Positions 57,113-64,000 of a DNA stretch of 64,000 nt are shown here, piece by piece (the stretch's first letter is position 1; every line of letters starts with the position of its first letter). The notes beneath the pieces are model-generated. The model was not told where the DNA came from. It saw only the letters and a program-made list of their open reading frames with translations, and ran no database searches. Source of the DNA: Spirochaetia bacterium (GTDB lineage Bacteria > Spirochaetota > Spirochaetia > Treponematales > Breznakiellaceae); NCBI GenBank assembly GCA_026002025.1, contig BOAU01000001.1, positions 1 through 64,000 on the forward strand, in the 5' to 3' direction. The position numbers and the translations under genes were made by a program.

Positions 57113-58054
57113 TTGAAAATAAATTTTCTTGTAATCGCCTTTTTGGTTTTGAACACGGTTTTGGCCTATTCCGGCGGCTTAAGCGAAAAAAACCTGGTCA
57201 ACACGCAGGAAATTGAACTGGGAAATATAAACGATCTTAATATCGTTTATACATGGGAAAACGTCGATCTGTTTGAAAACGACACGGATAAACTCATCAT
57301 CAAAGAATATATGACCATTAACAAAAGTAATTATTATGCCCGTATAACGAGCGCCGGGGATAAAATACGCATTGAAAAGGGGAAACGCCCCTTTGGATTA
57401 GGCACCGGGATTTTATTCAACAGCTTTAGCGCCCGGGTTGAAGTGTATCTCCCCGCATCGTATACAAAAAATATTTCTGTCAAAACCGCGAGCGGTAATA
57501 TAAAAGCCGACGGGGAATTTTCCTGTTCGGAAATAAGTATTGAAAGTTCCAGCGGCAATATGTCGATAAAAACGCTGGCTGCGGACACATTAAAACTGAA
57601 GGCATCAAGCGGGAATATTGGGGGTGAAACCCTAAGGGGAAATTCAAATATTCATACAAGCAGCGGTAGTATTATTTTTGATAATATAAACAGTAATGTT
57701 TCCGCGAAGTCTTCAAGCGGGCGCATTGAATTGAAAAGGGTAACCGGCAGTGTAACGGCAGAAGCATCAAGCGGAAGTATTCGGTGTACGGTTACTGAAA
57801 GTGCCGGTAATATATCCCTGACAGCAAAAAGCGGCGGTGTTACGCTTAATCTGCCCCGAAACCTTGTTTTTAACTTTTCTTCAAAAACATCAAGCGGCAG
57901 CTTATCAACCCCATTTCCCGAAAGGCTTTTTAGCCCGGTTTCTGACAGGCATACGGCACAGGGTATTATTGGAAATGAAAATATATCCGGTAATAACCTT
58001 GATATAAATATAAGGACAAGCTCTGGTTCAATAAAAGTAAATTGGGTAGAATAA
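57113..58054 (+). CDS. Exported DUF4097 beta-repeat protein
   Basis: I place the start at TTG 57113 (KINFLVIAFLVLNTVLA), because GGGAGG is 6-7 bases upstream; the ATG at 57107 is too close to that site. It has about 313 residues. A signal peptide is followed by DUF4097: repeated SSGN/SSGS/SSGR turns (ESSSGNMSIKTLAADTLKLK, then SSGSIIFDNINSNVSAKSSS), a right-handed beta-helix-like repeat. No catalytic residues are seen. It is probably periplasmic or surface located. The flanking intergenic regions are AT-rich. Confidence 0.82.
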   Translation: MKINFLVIAFLVLNTVLAYSGGLSEKNLVNTQEIELGNINDLNIVYTWENVDLFENDTDKLIIKEYMTINKSNYYARITSAGDKIRIEKGKRPFGLGTGILFNSFSARVEVYLPASYTKNISVKTASGNIKADGEFSCSEISIESSSGNMSIKTLAADTLKLKASSGNIGGETLRGNSNIHTSSGSIIFDNINSNVSAKSSSGRIELKRVTGSVTAEASSGSIRCTVTESAGNISLTAKSGGVTLNLPRNLVFNFSSKTSSGSLSTPFPERLFSPVSDRHTAQGIIGNENISGNNLDINIRTSSGSIKVNWVE

Positions 58055-58240
58055 AAGTGTAAAAAGGGAAAACGGCACATAATCATACGTTACGTTCAGG
58101 CCGTGCGGTCTGACGCCGCAGTAGCGGCTTGGCTTTCATGAAGGGCCTGGTGTATTAGCGGGTCAAATTCAGGGCAGGCTGTTCGGGCTGCCGGCCTTGG
58201 CCTCGCTGGGGCGGCCTTGCAGGATACCCCGCCCACCCAC
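58055..58240. other. Intergenic region before rpmH, no gene seen
   Basis: It is GC-rich, with inverted segments (GGCAGGCTG-TTCGGG-CTGCC and GGCCTTGGCC/GGGGCGGCC). A GCGGTCTGACGCCGCAGTAG stretch resembles one at 21.7 kb. It does not match tRNA, tmRNA or a recognisable RNase P RNA. Confidence 0.5.
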
Positions 58241-58269
58241 TTGCCAAGCCTTTCACATTCCTCTATACT
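58241..58269 (+). promoter_or_regulatory. Promoter of the rpmH operon
   Basis: TTGCCA (58241-58246), a 17-base spacer and TATACT (58264-58269). A good CAGGAG site then precedes the rpmH ATG. Confidence 0.72.
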
Positions 58270-58324
58270 GGTTTCTTATCATATTGATCCTATGAACTTT
58301 TATATATAGACAGGAGACAATCCC

Positions 58325-58480
58325 ATGAAACGGACTTATCAACCCAGCAAAGTGAAGCGGAACCGGAAATTTGGGTTCCGGGCCCGGATGAAGACCCGGG
58401 GCGGGCGGCTTGTGTTAAAGCGCCGCAGGGCAAAAGGGCGGATCAAACTCAGCGCTTCCGACGAGAAGAAGCCCTACTAG
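58325..58480 (+). CDS. rpmH: Ribosomal protein L34
   Basis: A 51-residue basic protein beginning [20 protein letters not shown] and continuing [19 protein letters not shown], the universal bL34 sequence with a short spirochaete-like C-terminal tail ([10 protein letters not shown]). CAGGAG lies 8 bases upstream. The stop codon overlaps the GTG start of the rnpA frame. It heads the rpmH-rnpA-yidD-yidC-khpB operon, the usual bacterial order. dnaA is not adjacent here. Confidence 0.97.
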   Translation: MKRTYQPSKVKRNRKFGFRARMKTRGGRLVLKRRRAKGRIKLSASDEKKPY

Positions 58481-58944
58481 TGCCTGGAACCTCAACCGAA
58501 CCGCGGAGCGGTGAGGGTTCCTCTCTTGAAGGCTCTATCGGGGGGATGGACCTGCCGCTCTTGGGCCTACCGGCCCACTCCCTCCGGTTCAGACAATTTG
58601 AACGGCTCAAGGAAAGGGAAGGGATTCGGAAGGTTTTCAGCCGGGGACGGGCTTACAGCTGTGCCGGCGCAAAGTTGTTTGTGCTGAAAAACGGGCTGGC
58701 CCATAACCGGATTGGTTTTACCCTGGCCCGGAAGTACGGCAACGCGGTGGAGCGGAACCGGGCCAAACGGCTTGGCCGGGAGGCTTACCGGCATCTGCGG
58801 CCCCGGCTGCAAGGCGGTTTTGACCTCGTTTTGCTGGTATACCCTGCAAAACCCCAGGGCGAACCGGTTAAAATCGGTATGGCGGATCGGACAGGTCAAC
58901 TTAAATCCCTTTTTGGCAAAGCCGGTTTGTTTTTAAATGGTTGA
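58480..58944 (+). CDS. rnpA: Ribonuclease P protein component
   Basis: A protein of up to 154 residues that assists the catalytic RNA of RNase P in trimming tRNA 5' ends. The conserved core LRFRQFERLKEREGIRKVFS begins near residue 36, and the RNR motif is ARKYGNAVERNRAKRLGREA. The exact start is unclear. GTG 58480 overlaps the rpmH stop and would add about 35 residues; ATG 58546 after GGGGG would give a shorter N-terminus. yidD follows after 3 bases. Confidence 0.9.
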   Translation: MPGTSTEPRSGEGSSLEGSIGGMDLPLLGLPAHSLRFRQFERLKEREGIRKVFSRGRAYSCAGAKLFVLKNGLAHNRIGFTLARKYGNAVERNRAKRLGREAYRHLRPRLQGGFDLVLLVYPAKPQGEPVKIGMADRTGQLKSLFGKAGLFLNG

Positions 58945-58947
58945 ATA

Positions 58948-59214
58948 ATGGCGGCATTACGGAAATTGGCATTGCTTGTAATCCGTTTTTATCAGGGCGC
59001 TGTTTCTCCCCATTTTCCCCCCAGCTGCCGGTATGTACCGACCTGTTCTGCCTATGCCTACGAGGCGGTGGAAAAATACGGGGTCTGCCGGGGGGCGTTT
59101 TTGGCGGTCAAACGGATTCTGCGCTGCCATCCCTTGCATCCGGGCGGTTACGACCCGGTCCCTGAGTGTTTTCCAAAACAAGCTTTGGAAAACACTTTAG
59201 AAGAAAAATGCTAG
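58948..59214 (+). CDS. yidD: Membrane protein insertion efficiency factor YidD
   Basis: An 88-residue small protein with the YidD signature: [20 protein letters not shown], then [14 protein letters not shown] and [14 protein letters not shown], with three conserved cysteines. It assists YidC/Sec in membrane insertion. The last dozen residues ([12 protein letters not shown]) are coded within two tandem hairpins, an addition beyond the usual end. It begins 3 bases after rnpA and lies directly before yidC. Confidence 0.93.
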   Translation: MAALRKLALLVIRFYQGAVSPHFPPSCRYVPTCSAYAYEAVEKYGVCRGAFLAVKRILRCHPLHPGGYDPVPECFPKQALENTLEEKC

Positions 59215-59225
59215 CATTTTTCTTC
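59167..59225. repeat. Two tandem hairpins at the yidD end
   Basis: GTGTTTTCCAAA-ACAAGC-TTTGGAAAACAC (59167-59196), then a 26-base perfect palindrome with arms GAAGAAAAATGCT and AGCATTTTTCTTC (59200-59225). The second lies between the yidD end and the yidC ribosome site AAAGGAG. The pattern is like the pair after fusA. Confidence 0.8.
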
Positions 59226-59236
59226 AAAGGAGAATT

Positions 59237-61108
59237 ATGGAAAAGCGAACGTTACTGGCGGTTGTGCTTTCGATAACGGTGATGCTGGTCTTTTACTTTG
59301 TCCAGGGTCTGTTTATGCCCCCGCCGGACCCTTCAGCGCAGGCCCTTGCCGGTCAACCGCTTACTGCGGCGCCCGGCCCCTCAGCCGGGACCCTTCCCGC
59401 CGCTGAAACCCCTGTCCCCGCTCTGCCTGTCCCGGGAAGTCCCGCATCAACAGAAGTTCTGGCGGTGGAAACAGAGCCTTCAGCGGCGGTGTCCCTCCGG
59501 GAAGAGCGGGTTACCATTGATACCAACCTTTTTACCGCGGTTCTTTCCAGCGCCGGGGGCGACCTGGTCTCCTGGAAACTCAAGGAGCACAAAGACCAGG
59601 ACGGTTACCTGGAAATGATCTTCTCCGGGGACAGTGAAGCCCACGCCCTCACCGTGGCCTTCGGCAATCAGGATGCCGTGCCGGTAAACGCCGTTTTCAA
59701 CGTAAAACGCATCGACGACTATATAGTCGAATTCTTTCAGGATTTTGTGCTCCCCCCCGGAACCGGCAGCTATGAGGGCGGAAAGTTCCGGCTGACCAAG
59801 CGTTATAACTTTAAGCCCAATGAGTATATGTTTGAACTGACGATCCTTTTGGACGGTGGCTATTCGGTGTCGGGCTTTAATTTCCCCGGCGCCGTGGGCG
59901 GGTCCGGCGCGGCCTATACCCTGGGCTTCGGCCCCCAGATTGGGCCCCGCTTCGAGAAGCTGGATCAGCGTTACGAGTACCGCAATTACTACAGCTTTAC
60001 CAATGGCAAACGGAAAACCGAAAAGATAAACAATGTCCTCAACAATTCACGGGCAACCTGGTCCGCCATTGCGGGGAAGTATTTCACCCTTATCGCCGTG
60101 CCCTATCTGGCCCAGTACGACATGGTCTTTTCATCAAAACCGGAACCGGGCATTCCCACCGCTTCCCGGCTCTATATCATCCGCCCCAGCCTGAACGCCT
60201 CCCGTTCCGAGGATGTGTACCGCTTCTATCTGGGCCCCAAGACCCAGGACGATCTGGCAAAGTACAATAACGGCAACAACAGCTTCAATATTAATGATAT
60301 GCAGCTCATCCAGGTGGCCAATTCCGGGGGATTTTTGGCCCCCCTGGAAAAAGGTCTGAAATGGCTCCTCCTGCTTTTCCAGCGGGTTGTCCACAATTAT
60401 GGGGTGGCGATAATCCTTTTGACCCTGCTGGTTAAGGTCATCCTCTTCCCCCTCACCAAGAAGGGTTCCGAATCGACCCTTAAAATGCAGGCACTGGGCC
60501 CCAAGATCAAGGAAATTCAGGAAAAGTACAAGGATAAACCCCAGGAAATGAACGCCAAAATGGCGGAATTCTACAAAAAAGAGGGGTATAATCCCCTTTC
60601 AGGCTGCCTTCCCATGCTGCTCCAGATTCCGATCTTCTTTGCCATGTACAACCTCTTTAACAACCACTTTGACCTGCGGGGGGCCATGTTCATCCCCGGC
60701 TGGATTCCCGACCTTTCCCTTCCCGAATCGATCTTTAACTTTGCCCCCTTCCGGCTGCCCATTCTGGGCTGGAGCGATATCCGGCTGCTGCCCTTCATCT
60801 ATGTGGGTTCCCAGCTCCTCTACGGAAAGGTAACCCAGACCCCGGATCAGAAGAGCAACGCCCAGATGAAGATGATGCTCTACGCCATGCCCATAGTGTT
60901 CTTCTTCATCCTTTACGACGTGCCTTCGGGGCTGCTTTTGTACTGGATCATGTCCAACGTGCTGACCATGGTGCAGCAGCTTGCGATCAACAAGTATATG
61001 GCCCCCAAACGTGCTGCCCTGGCCGCGGCGGCCGCCAGCAGTGCAAGCAGTGAGAGCAAGCCGGTGTTGGCGCCTAAACTTCCCCCGAAGAAGAAAAAGA
61101 AGAAGTAA
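59237..61108 (+). CDS. yidC: Membrane protein insertase YidC
   Basis: A 623-residue Oxa1-family insertase. The N-terminal anchor (about 5-27) is followed by a Pro/Ala-rich linker and a large periplasmic domain (about 85-375). The core spans lie at about 380-400, 455-475, 525-545 and 560-595; KMQALGPKIKEIQEKYKDKP and the FPLTKKGSESTL loop are family hallmarks. A lysine-rich C-terminus (KLPPKKKKKK) may bind the ribosome. AAAGGAG precedes the ATG. khpB follows after 45 bases. Confidence 0.95.
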   Translation: MEKRTLLAVVLSITVMLVFYFVQGLFMPPPDPSAQALAGQPLTAAPGPSAGTLPAAETPVPALPVPGSPASTEVLAVETEPSAAVSLREERVTIDTNLFTAVLSSAGGDLVSWKLKEHKDQDGYLEMIFSGDSEAHALTVAFGNQDAVPVNAVFNVKRIDDYIVEFFQDFVLPPGTGSYEGGKFRLTKRYNFKPNEYMFELTILLDGGYSVSGFNFPGAVGGSGAAYTLGFGPQIGPRFEKLDQRYEYRNYYSFTNGKRKTEKINNVLNNSRATWSAIAGKYFTLIAVPYLAQYDMVFSSKPEPGIPTASRLYIIRPSLNASRSEDVYRFYLGPKTQDDLAKYNNGNNSFNINDMQLIQVANSGGFLAPLEKGLKWLLLLFQRVVHNYGVAIILLTLLVKVILFPLTKKGSESTLKMQALGPKIKEIQEKYKDKPQEMNAKMAEFYKKEGYNPLSGCLPMLLQIPIFFAMYNLFNNHFDLRGAMFIPGWIPDLSLPESIFNFAPFRLPILGWSDIRLLPFIYVGSQLLYGKVTQTPDQKSNAQMKMMLYAMPIVFFFILYDVPSGLLLYWIMSNVLTMVQQLAINKYMAPKRAALAAAAASSASSESKPVLAPKLPPKKKKKK

Positions 61109-61153
61109 CGGGGGAATTTCAAACGAGCAATTTCTTTTGCGAGGAGCGCATAT

Positions 61154-61927
61154 ATGGTATACGAATTTGAAGGCCGTACCGAAAAAGAAGCAATCGATCG
61201 GGCGGCGGAAGAACTGGGACTTGAAAAGGATGATTTTGATGTCGAGATTCTGGAAACCCAGCGTCAGGGACTGTTCAAGAAGGGCTTTGTAAAGATCCGG
61301 GTCCACACCGACAAGCCCGTGGCTCAGGGGGAACGGATTGCGGCGGGACGGGGATCAAGCCTTGAGGATGACGATGATTCCATCGGGAACCGCATCCAGG
61401 ATCAGGATACCGCGGAAACAGACGCGGAACAGTTCAGCCAGGCGGTATTCGGCGACCCCGAAGCCAAGAATGAATTTGAACAGAAGATGATCGACTTTGT
61501 GGAAGGCCTTATCGATAAGATGGGCTACGGCGGCAAGGTTTCGTTCCTTTTCCGGGAAGAGCGGAAAATCGGCCTTAAGATCGATTCCCAATATTCTTCC
61601 ATTTTAATTGGGAAGAAGGGAAAGAACCTGGACGCCCTCCAGCTCCTGGCCAACATCTACGCGGGCCGCCAGGGCCGGGAAGACATGCGGGTTATTCTGG
61701 ACAGCGAAAATTACCGCATCCGCCGGGAGGAATCCCTGGTGCGGCTTGCCTATACCGTGGCCGACCGGGTCCGGGACAACCGGGGTTCCATCCTGCTGGA
61801 ACCCATGAACCCCTTTGACCGCCGTCTTATTCACACCACATTGAACGACATCGCCGATGTGGAAACCAAGAGCGAAGGGGAAGGGCTCTACAAGCAGGTG
61901 CGGGTGTACTATCGCGGGTTACGGTAG
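61154..61927 (+). CDS. khpB: RNA-binding protein KhpB/Jag
   Basis: A 257-residue cytoplasmic RNA-binding protein. The N-terminal Jag domain (MVYEFEGRTEKEAIDRAAEE, about 1-52) is followed by an acidic linker, a KH domain (LKIDSQYSSILIGKKGKNLD, about 140-175) and an R3H domain (LVRLAYTVADRVRDNRGSIL, about 195-214, then NPFDRRLIHTTL). KhpB with KhpA binds many RNAs and affects cell division in other bacteria. GAGGAG is upstream. Its place after yidC is the usual one. Confidence 0.93.
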   Translation: MVYEFEGRTEKEAIDRAAEELGLEKDDFDVEILETQRQGLFKKGFVKIRVHTDKPVAQGERIAAGRGSSLEDDDDSIGNRIQDQDTAETDAEQFSQAVFGDPEAKNEFEQKMIDFVEGLIDKMGYGGKVSFLFREERKIGLKIDSQYSSILIGKKGKNLDALQLLANIYAGRQGREDMRVILDSENYRIRREESLVRLAYTVADRVRDNRGSILLEPMNPFDRRLIHTTLNDIADVETKSEGEGLYKQVRVYYRGLR

Positions 61928-61965
61928 GGCAGGTTGATTAACCTTTTTTCAGGTTTATTGTTGTA

Positions 61966-62802
61966 TTGATGATGCATCATATAAAGCCATTGATTACATT
62001 GATCTTTATCAGTTTGTTGGCAGCGGCGGTGGGGCCGCTTTCCGCCGCCACGCTGGAAGAACTTGTCGGCGCGGAACAGGCGGCGGTGCTGAGGGCGGCA
62101 GTTGCGGCCGGTGGAACCCTTACCGAGGCGCAGCTAAAAAACCCCGCTCCCCGTCTGGTTCCCCAACATGCCGGTGTCAGGCGCATTGTTGATGAAACCA
62201 TGCAAAGCCTGGACCCCGGCCTCTTTGTGGAAACCCTCTCTCTCTATGCCAAGCCCGCTGCTTCCAGCCGGCCCGAATGGAGCGTTGCTGAAAAAAACGG
62301 CCTCTATAACGGCGCCCTGGCCCTCTCAACCCTTGCGGGCATCAAGTACTATTCCATAAGCCGCCGATCCATGCGTACCCTTTACGAAACTTCCCGGGTC
62401 ATCGACGGCCCTGAAACCAGGGGCGTCCTGCCCGATCCCGTTTACAACGAGCCCCCTGCGGCGCTTAAAATCTATGCCCGGCAAAAAGACCTGACCTTTG
62501 GGGATAACCTCTATCAATATGAATACCGGATCGAAAAAGACTTTCTTTTGTTTATCCAGGAAAACCTGACCACCATGAACGTCGGCATTATCTCCGCGGT
62601 GCACAAAAACAGACTCCGCTCCCTGGTGGCCGTTATCGACGCCGGTGACTGCCTTTTAATCTACACCGTCTCCATGGCCCGCGCCGTTTCCCTCCCCGGC
62701 CTGGGCGAGCGGATCAGCGGCTCCTTTACCAACCGCGCCGAAGCGATACTAAAGTGGTATGCGGGCCAGGCGGACAAGGCCTTTGCGGGGGCGGGGATGT
62801 AG
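61966..62802 (+). CDS. Exported hypothetical protein
   Basis: A 278-residue protein. An N-terminal signal peptide (about 8-29, ending LSAATLEE) marks export. The mature part is mixed alpha/beta with SLYAKPAASSRPEWSVAEKN, then GIKYYSISRRSMRTLYETSR and a C-terminal IISAVHKNRLRSLVAVIDAG. No enzymatic motif was recognised. It may be a spirochaete family of unknown function. The true start could be the second or third Met of the opening MMM. It follows khpB by 38 bases and could share its transcript. Confidence 0.65.
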   Translation: MMMHHIKPLITLIFISLLAAAVGPLSAATLEELVGAEQAAVLRAAVAAGGTLTEAQLKNPAPRLVPQHAGVRRIVDETMQSLDPGLFVETLSLYAKPAASSRPEWSVAEKNGLYNGALALSTLAGIKYYSISRRSMRTLYETSRVIDGPETRGVLPDPVYNEPPAALKIYARQKDLTFGDNLYQYEYRIEKDFLLFIQENLTTMNVGIISAVHKNRLRSLVAVIDAGDCLLIYTVSMARAVSLPGLGERISGSFTNRAEAILKWYAGQADKAFAGAGM

Positions 62803-62901
62803 GGCGGAGAAGAGGGATGCATAATGCCGGTATTTTACGTGGTGAATATGATTTTTCAGAGGCAAAATTAAATCCTTATGTAAAGAAGTTATGGGTTCGG
62901 T

Positions 62902-64000
62902 ATGGTTAATACAGGGAAAAAACGGATTGGGCTGCTGCTCGCATCGATACATAAGGGGTCGGCGCAAAACGTATGGTCCAGTTTTGCCCGTGAAGCGGCA
63001 GCGGAAGGGGCGGCCCTTTTTGTATTTCCTGGCGGGGAACTCAATTCCCCAGGCGATTTGGACTATCTGCGGAATCCGATCTTTTCCCTGGCAAATCCCC
63101 GCAACCTTGACGGGCTTATCAGCTGGAGTTCCGCCATCGGCAACGTGATTTCCCCGGAGGAATTCCGGGCCTTCCATGAATCCTTTGCAGCCCTGCCCTA
63201 TGTGACCATTGCCCACAAGATTCCGGGCCGCCCCTGCGTACAGTTTGACGCCTATCAGGGCATGAAGAATCTGACCTCCCACTTTATCCGGGAACACGGG
63301 GCCCGGAGAATCGCCTTTCTCCGGGGGCCTGAAACCCATGCATCCGCCATGGACCGCCTCAGGGGCTACCGGGACGCCATTACGGAAGCGGGGCTTGCCT
63401 ATGATGAAACCCTGGTTACGGAAAGCTCAGGCTGGGCCGAGGGAGAAGCCGCCTGCGCCCGGCTGATCGAGGACCGGGGCCTGCTTCCCCACAGGGACTT
63501 TGACACCCTGATAGGCTCAAGCGACATGATGGCGCTGCCCGCCATCCAGTACCTCTCCAAATTGGGTTACTCCACACCGGGGGATTACCGGGCCGGGGGC
63601 TTTAACAATTCCATCGAAAGCAGAATTTTATCGCCCCCCCTTTCCACGGTACACATGCCCTACGCCGAATTATCCGGGGAATCCTTCAAAATCCTGAAAG
63701 GTCTGTTTGAAACCCCGCAAGGCGGAAGTCCCCCGGACGTGGTCCTGCCCTGCGAAGTGATCATCCGTGAATCCTGCGGCTGTCCCGGCGAGCAGCCGGC
63801 AGGTGAAAGTGTCGGGGCCCTTGTCCGCGCCCTGAAGGAACAGGAGCAGGCCGCCACCCATGCCCAGTACCAGCGGGAAAAATGGCATACCGCCCTGAAC
63901 TCCCTCAAGTGTGAACTCCTGGGAACCCGCGACCGGACTTCCCTGATACGGAGCCTTGCGCAGCACCTCCCAAAGATCGGGATTTTTACCGCGGCGGTTA
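62902..64000 (+). CDS. LacI-type ligand-binding sensor, partial
   Basis: The frame is open from ATG 62902 to the window end (366 residues seen). Residues 8-290 form a periplasmic-binding/LacI-like sensor fold without an N-terminal HTH (KKRIGLLLASIHKGSAQNVW, then GARRIAFLRGPETHASAMDR and LIGSSDMMALPAIQYLSKLG). A Cys pair (ESCGCPG) and a coiled coil (about 315-335) follow, then the start of another domain (RSLAQHLPKIGIFTAAV). In spirochaetes such proteins often end in a signalling output domain. The output domain is beyond the window. No ribosome site is evident. Confidence 0.75.
   Translation, partial: MVNTGKKRIGLLLASIHKGSAQNVWSSFAREAAAEGAALFVFPGGELNSPGDLDYLRNPIFSLANPRNLDGLISWSSAIGNVISPEEFRAFHESFAALPYVTIAHKIPGRPCVQFDAYQGMKNLTSHFIREHGARRIAFLRGPETHASAMDRLRGYRDAITEAGLAYDETLVTESSGWAEGEAACARLIEDRGLLPHRDFDTLIGSSDMMALPAIQYLSKLGYSTPGDYRAGGFNNSIESRILSPPLSTVHMPYAELSGESFKILKGLFETPQGGSPPDVVLPCEVIIRESCGCPGEQPAGESVGALVRALKEQEQAATHAQYQREKWHTALNSLKCELLGTRDRTSLIRSLAQHLPKIGIFTAAV

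Noticed and set aside
58055..58240. RNase P RNA or tmRNA before rpmH
   Set aside because: The hairpin-rich sequence lacks the conserved blocks of either RNA; only simple GC-rich inverted segments are seen.

Overview
This window looks like chromosome from a GC-rich spirochaete, most likely a Treponema of the termite-gut type. That is an inference from gene content. The elongation factor G is of the spirochaete/mitochondrial EF-G1 kind, HPr kinase and HPr sit beside an NtrY/NtrX-like pair, and there are several spirochaete-style hypothetical proteins and DUF3782 repeat-coil proteins. No rRNA, tRNA or CRISPR array was found. Most housekeeping genes are GC-rich. Several small islands (a GNAT gene, a toxin-antitoxin pair, a three-gene cassette) are strikingly AT-rich and look acquired.

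Layout. 1-0.27 kb: an Rpn-nuclease fragment ending in a fold-back inverted repeat. 0.3-12.7 kb: two MoxR/DUF58 clusters, one on each strand. The second leads into a transglutaminase-TPR fusion, and a creatininase-like enzyme and a phosphoesterase lipoprotein lie between the clusters. 13-18.3 kb: a GNAT gene, an SNF2 helicase, an orphan HicB with its own promoter and operator, and tyrS behind a tyrosine-rich leader peptide and terminator. 18.8-27.1 kb: fusA, a RecA-fold ATPase, a toxin-antitoxin pair, an MFS transporter, an SDR-like protein, a U32 peptidase-family protein and ssb. 27.3-35 kb: a spirochaete hypothetical, a GxxExxY gene inside a small mobile element, a sugar-ABC ATPase, a lytic transglycosylase, and rex-serC-serA behind a Rex operator. 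35.2-46.9 kb: an accessory zone with an Rpn nuclease carrying tandem C-terminal duplications, two large lipoproteins, three DUF3782 genes (two of them a segmental duplication), a YafQ-type pair, two IS66 deletion derivatives, an AT-rich three-gene cassette and many copies of one inverted-repeat element. 46.9-53.1 kb: the operon hprK-ptsH-ntrY-ntrX-lexA-holA. 53.2-57 kb: a YoeB-type pair, mntP and a Na+/H+ antiporter fused to a PTS EIIA domain. 57.1-64 kb: a DUF4097 protein, then rpmH-rnpA-yidD-yidC-khpB and two further genes, the last cut by the window edge.

How the parts work together. HprK, HPr, the NtrYX-like pair and the antiporter-EIIA fusion suggest a phosphotransfer network used for regulation rather than sugar uptake. 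rex, serC and serA form one transcription unit that Rex should tie to NADH. tyrS appears to be controlled by ribosome-mediated attenuation. The accessory zone is organised by one family of short inverted repeats reading roughly TTAACCACGGACCACACGGAC, which also bounds the GxxExxY element with a 12-bp direct repeat.

The most interesting signals are the tyrS leader/attenuator, the GxxExxY mobile unit, the AT-rich three-gene cassette, the ssb leader with two competing hairpins, a thrice-repeated 35-base intergenic motif, and a group of genes whose -10 box lies 5-7 bases from the start codon with no ribosome binding site.
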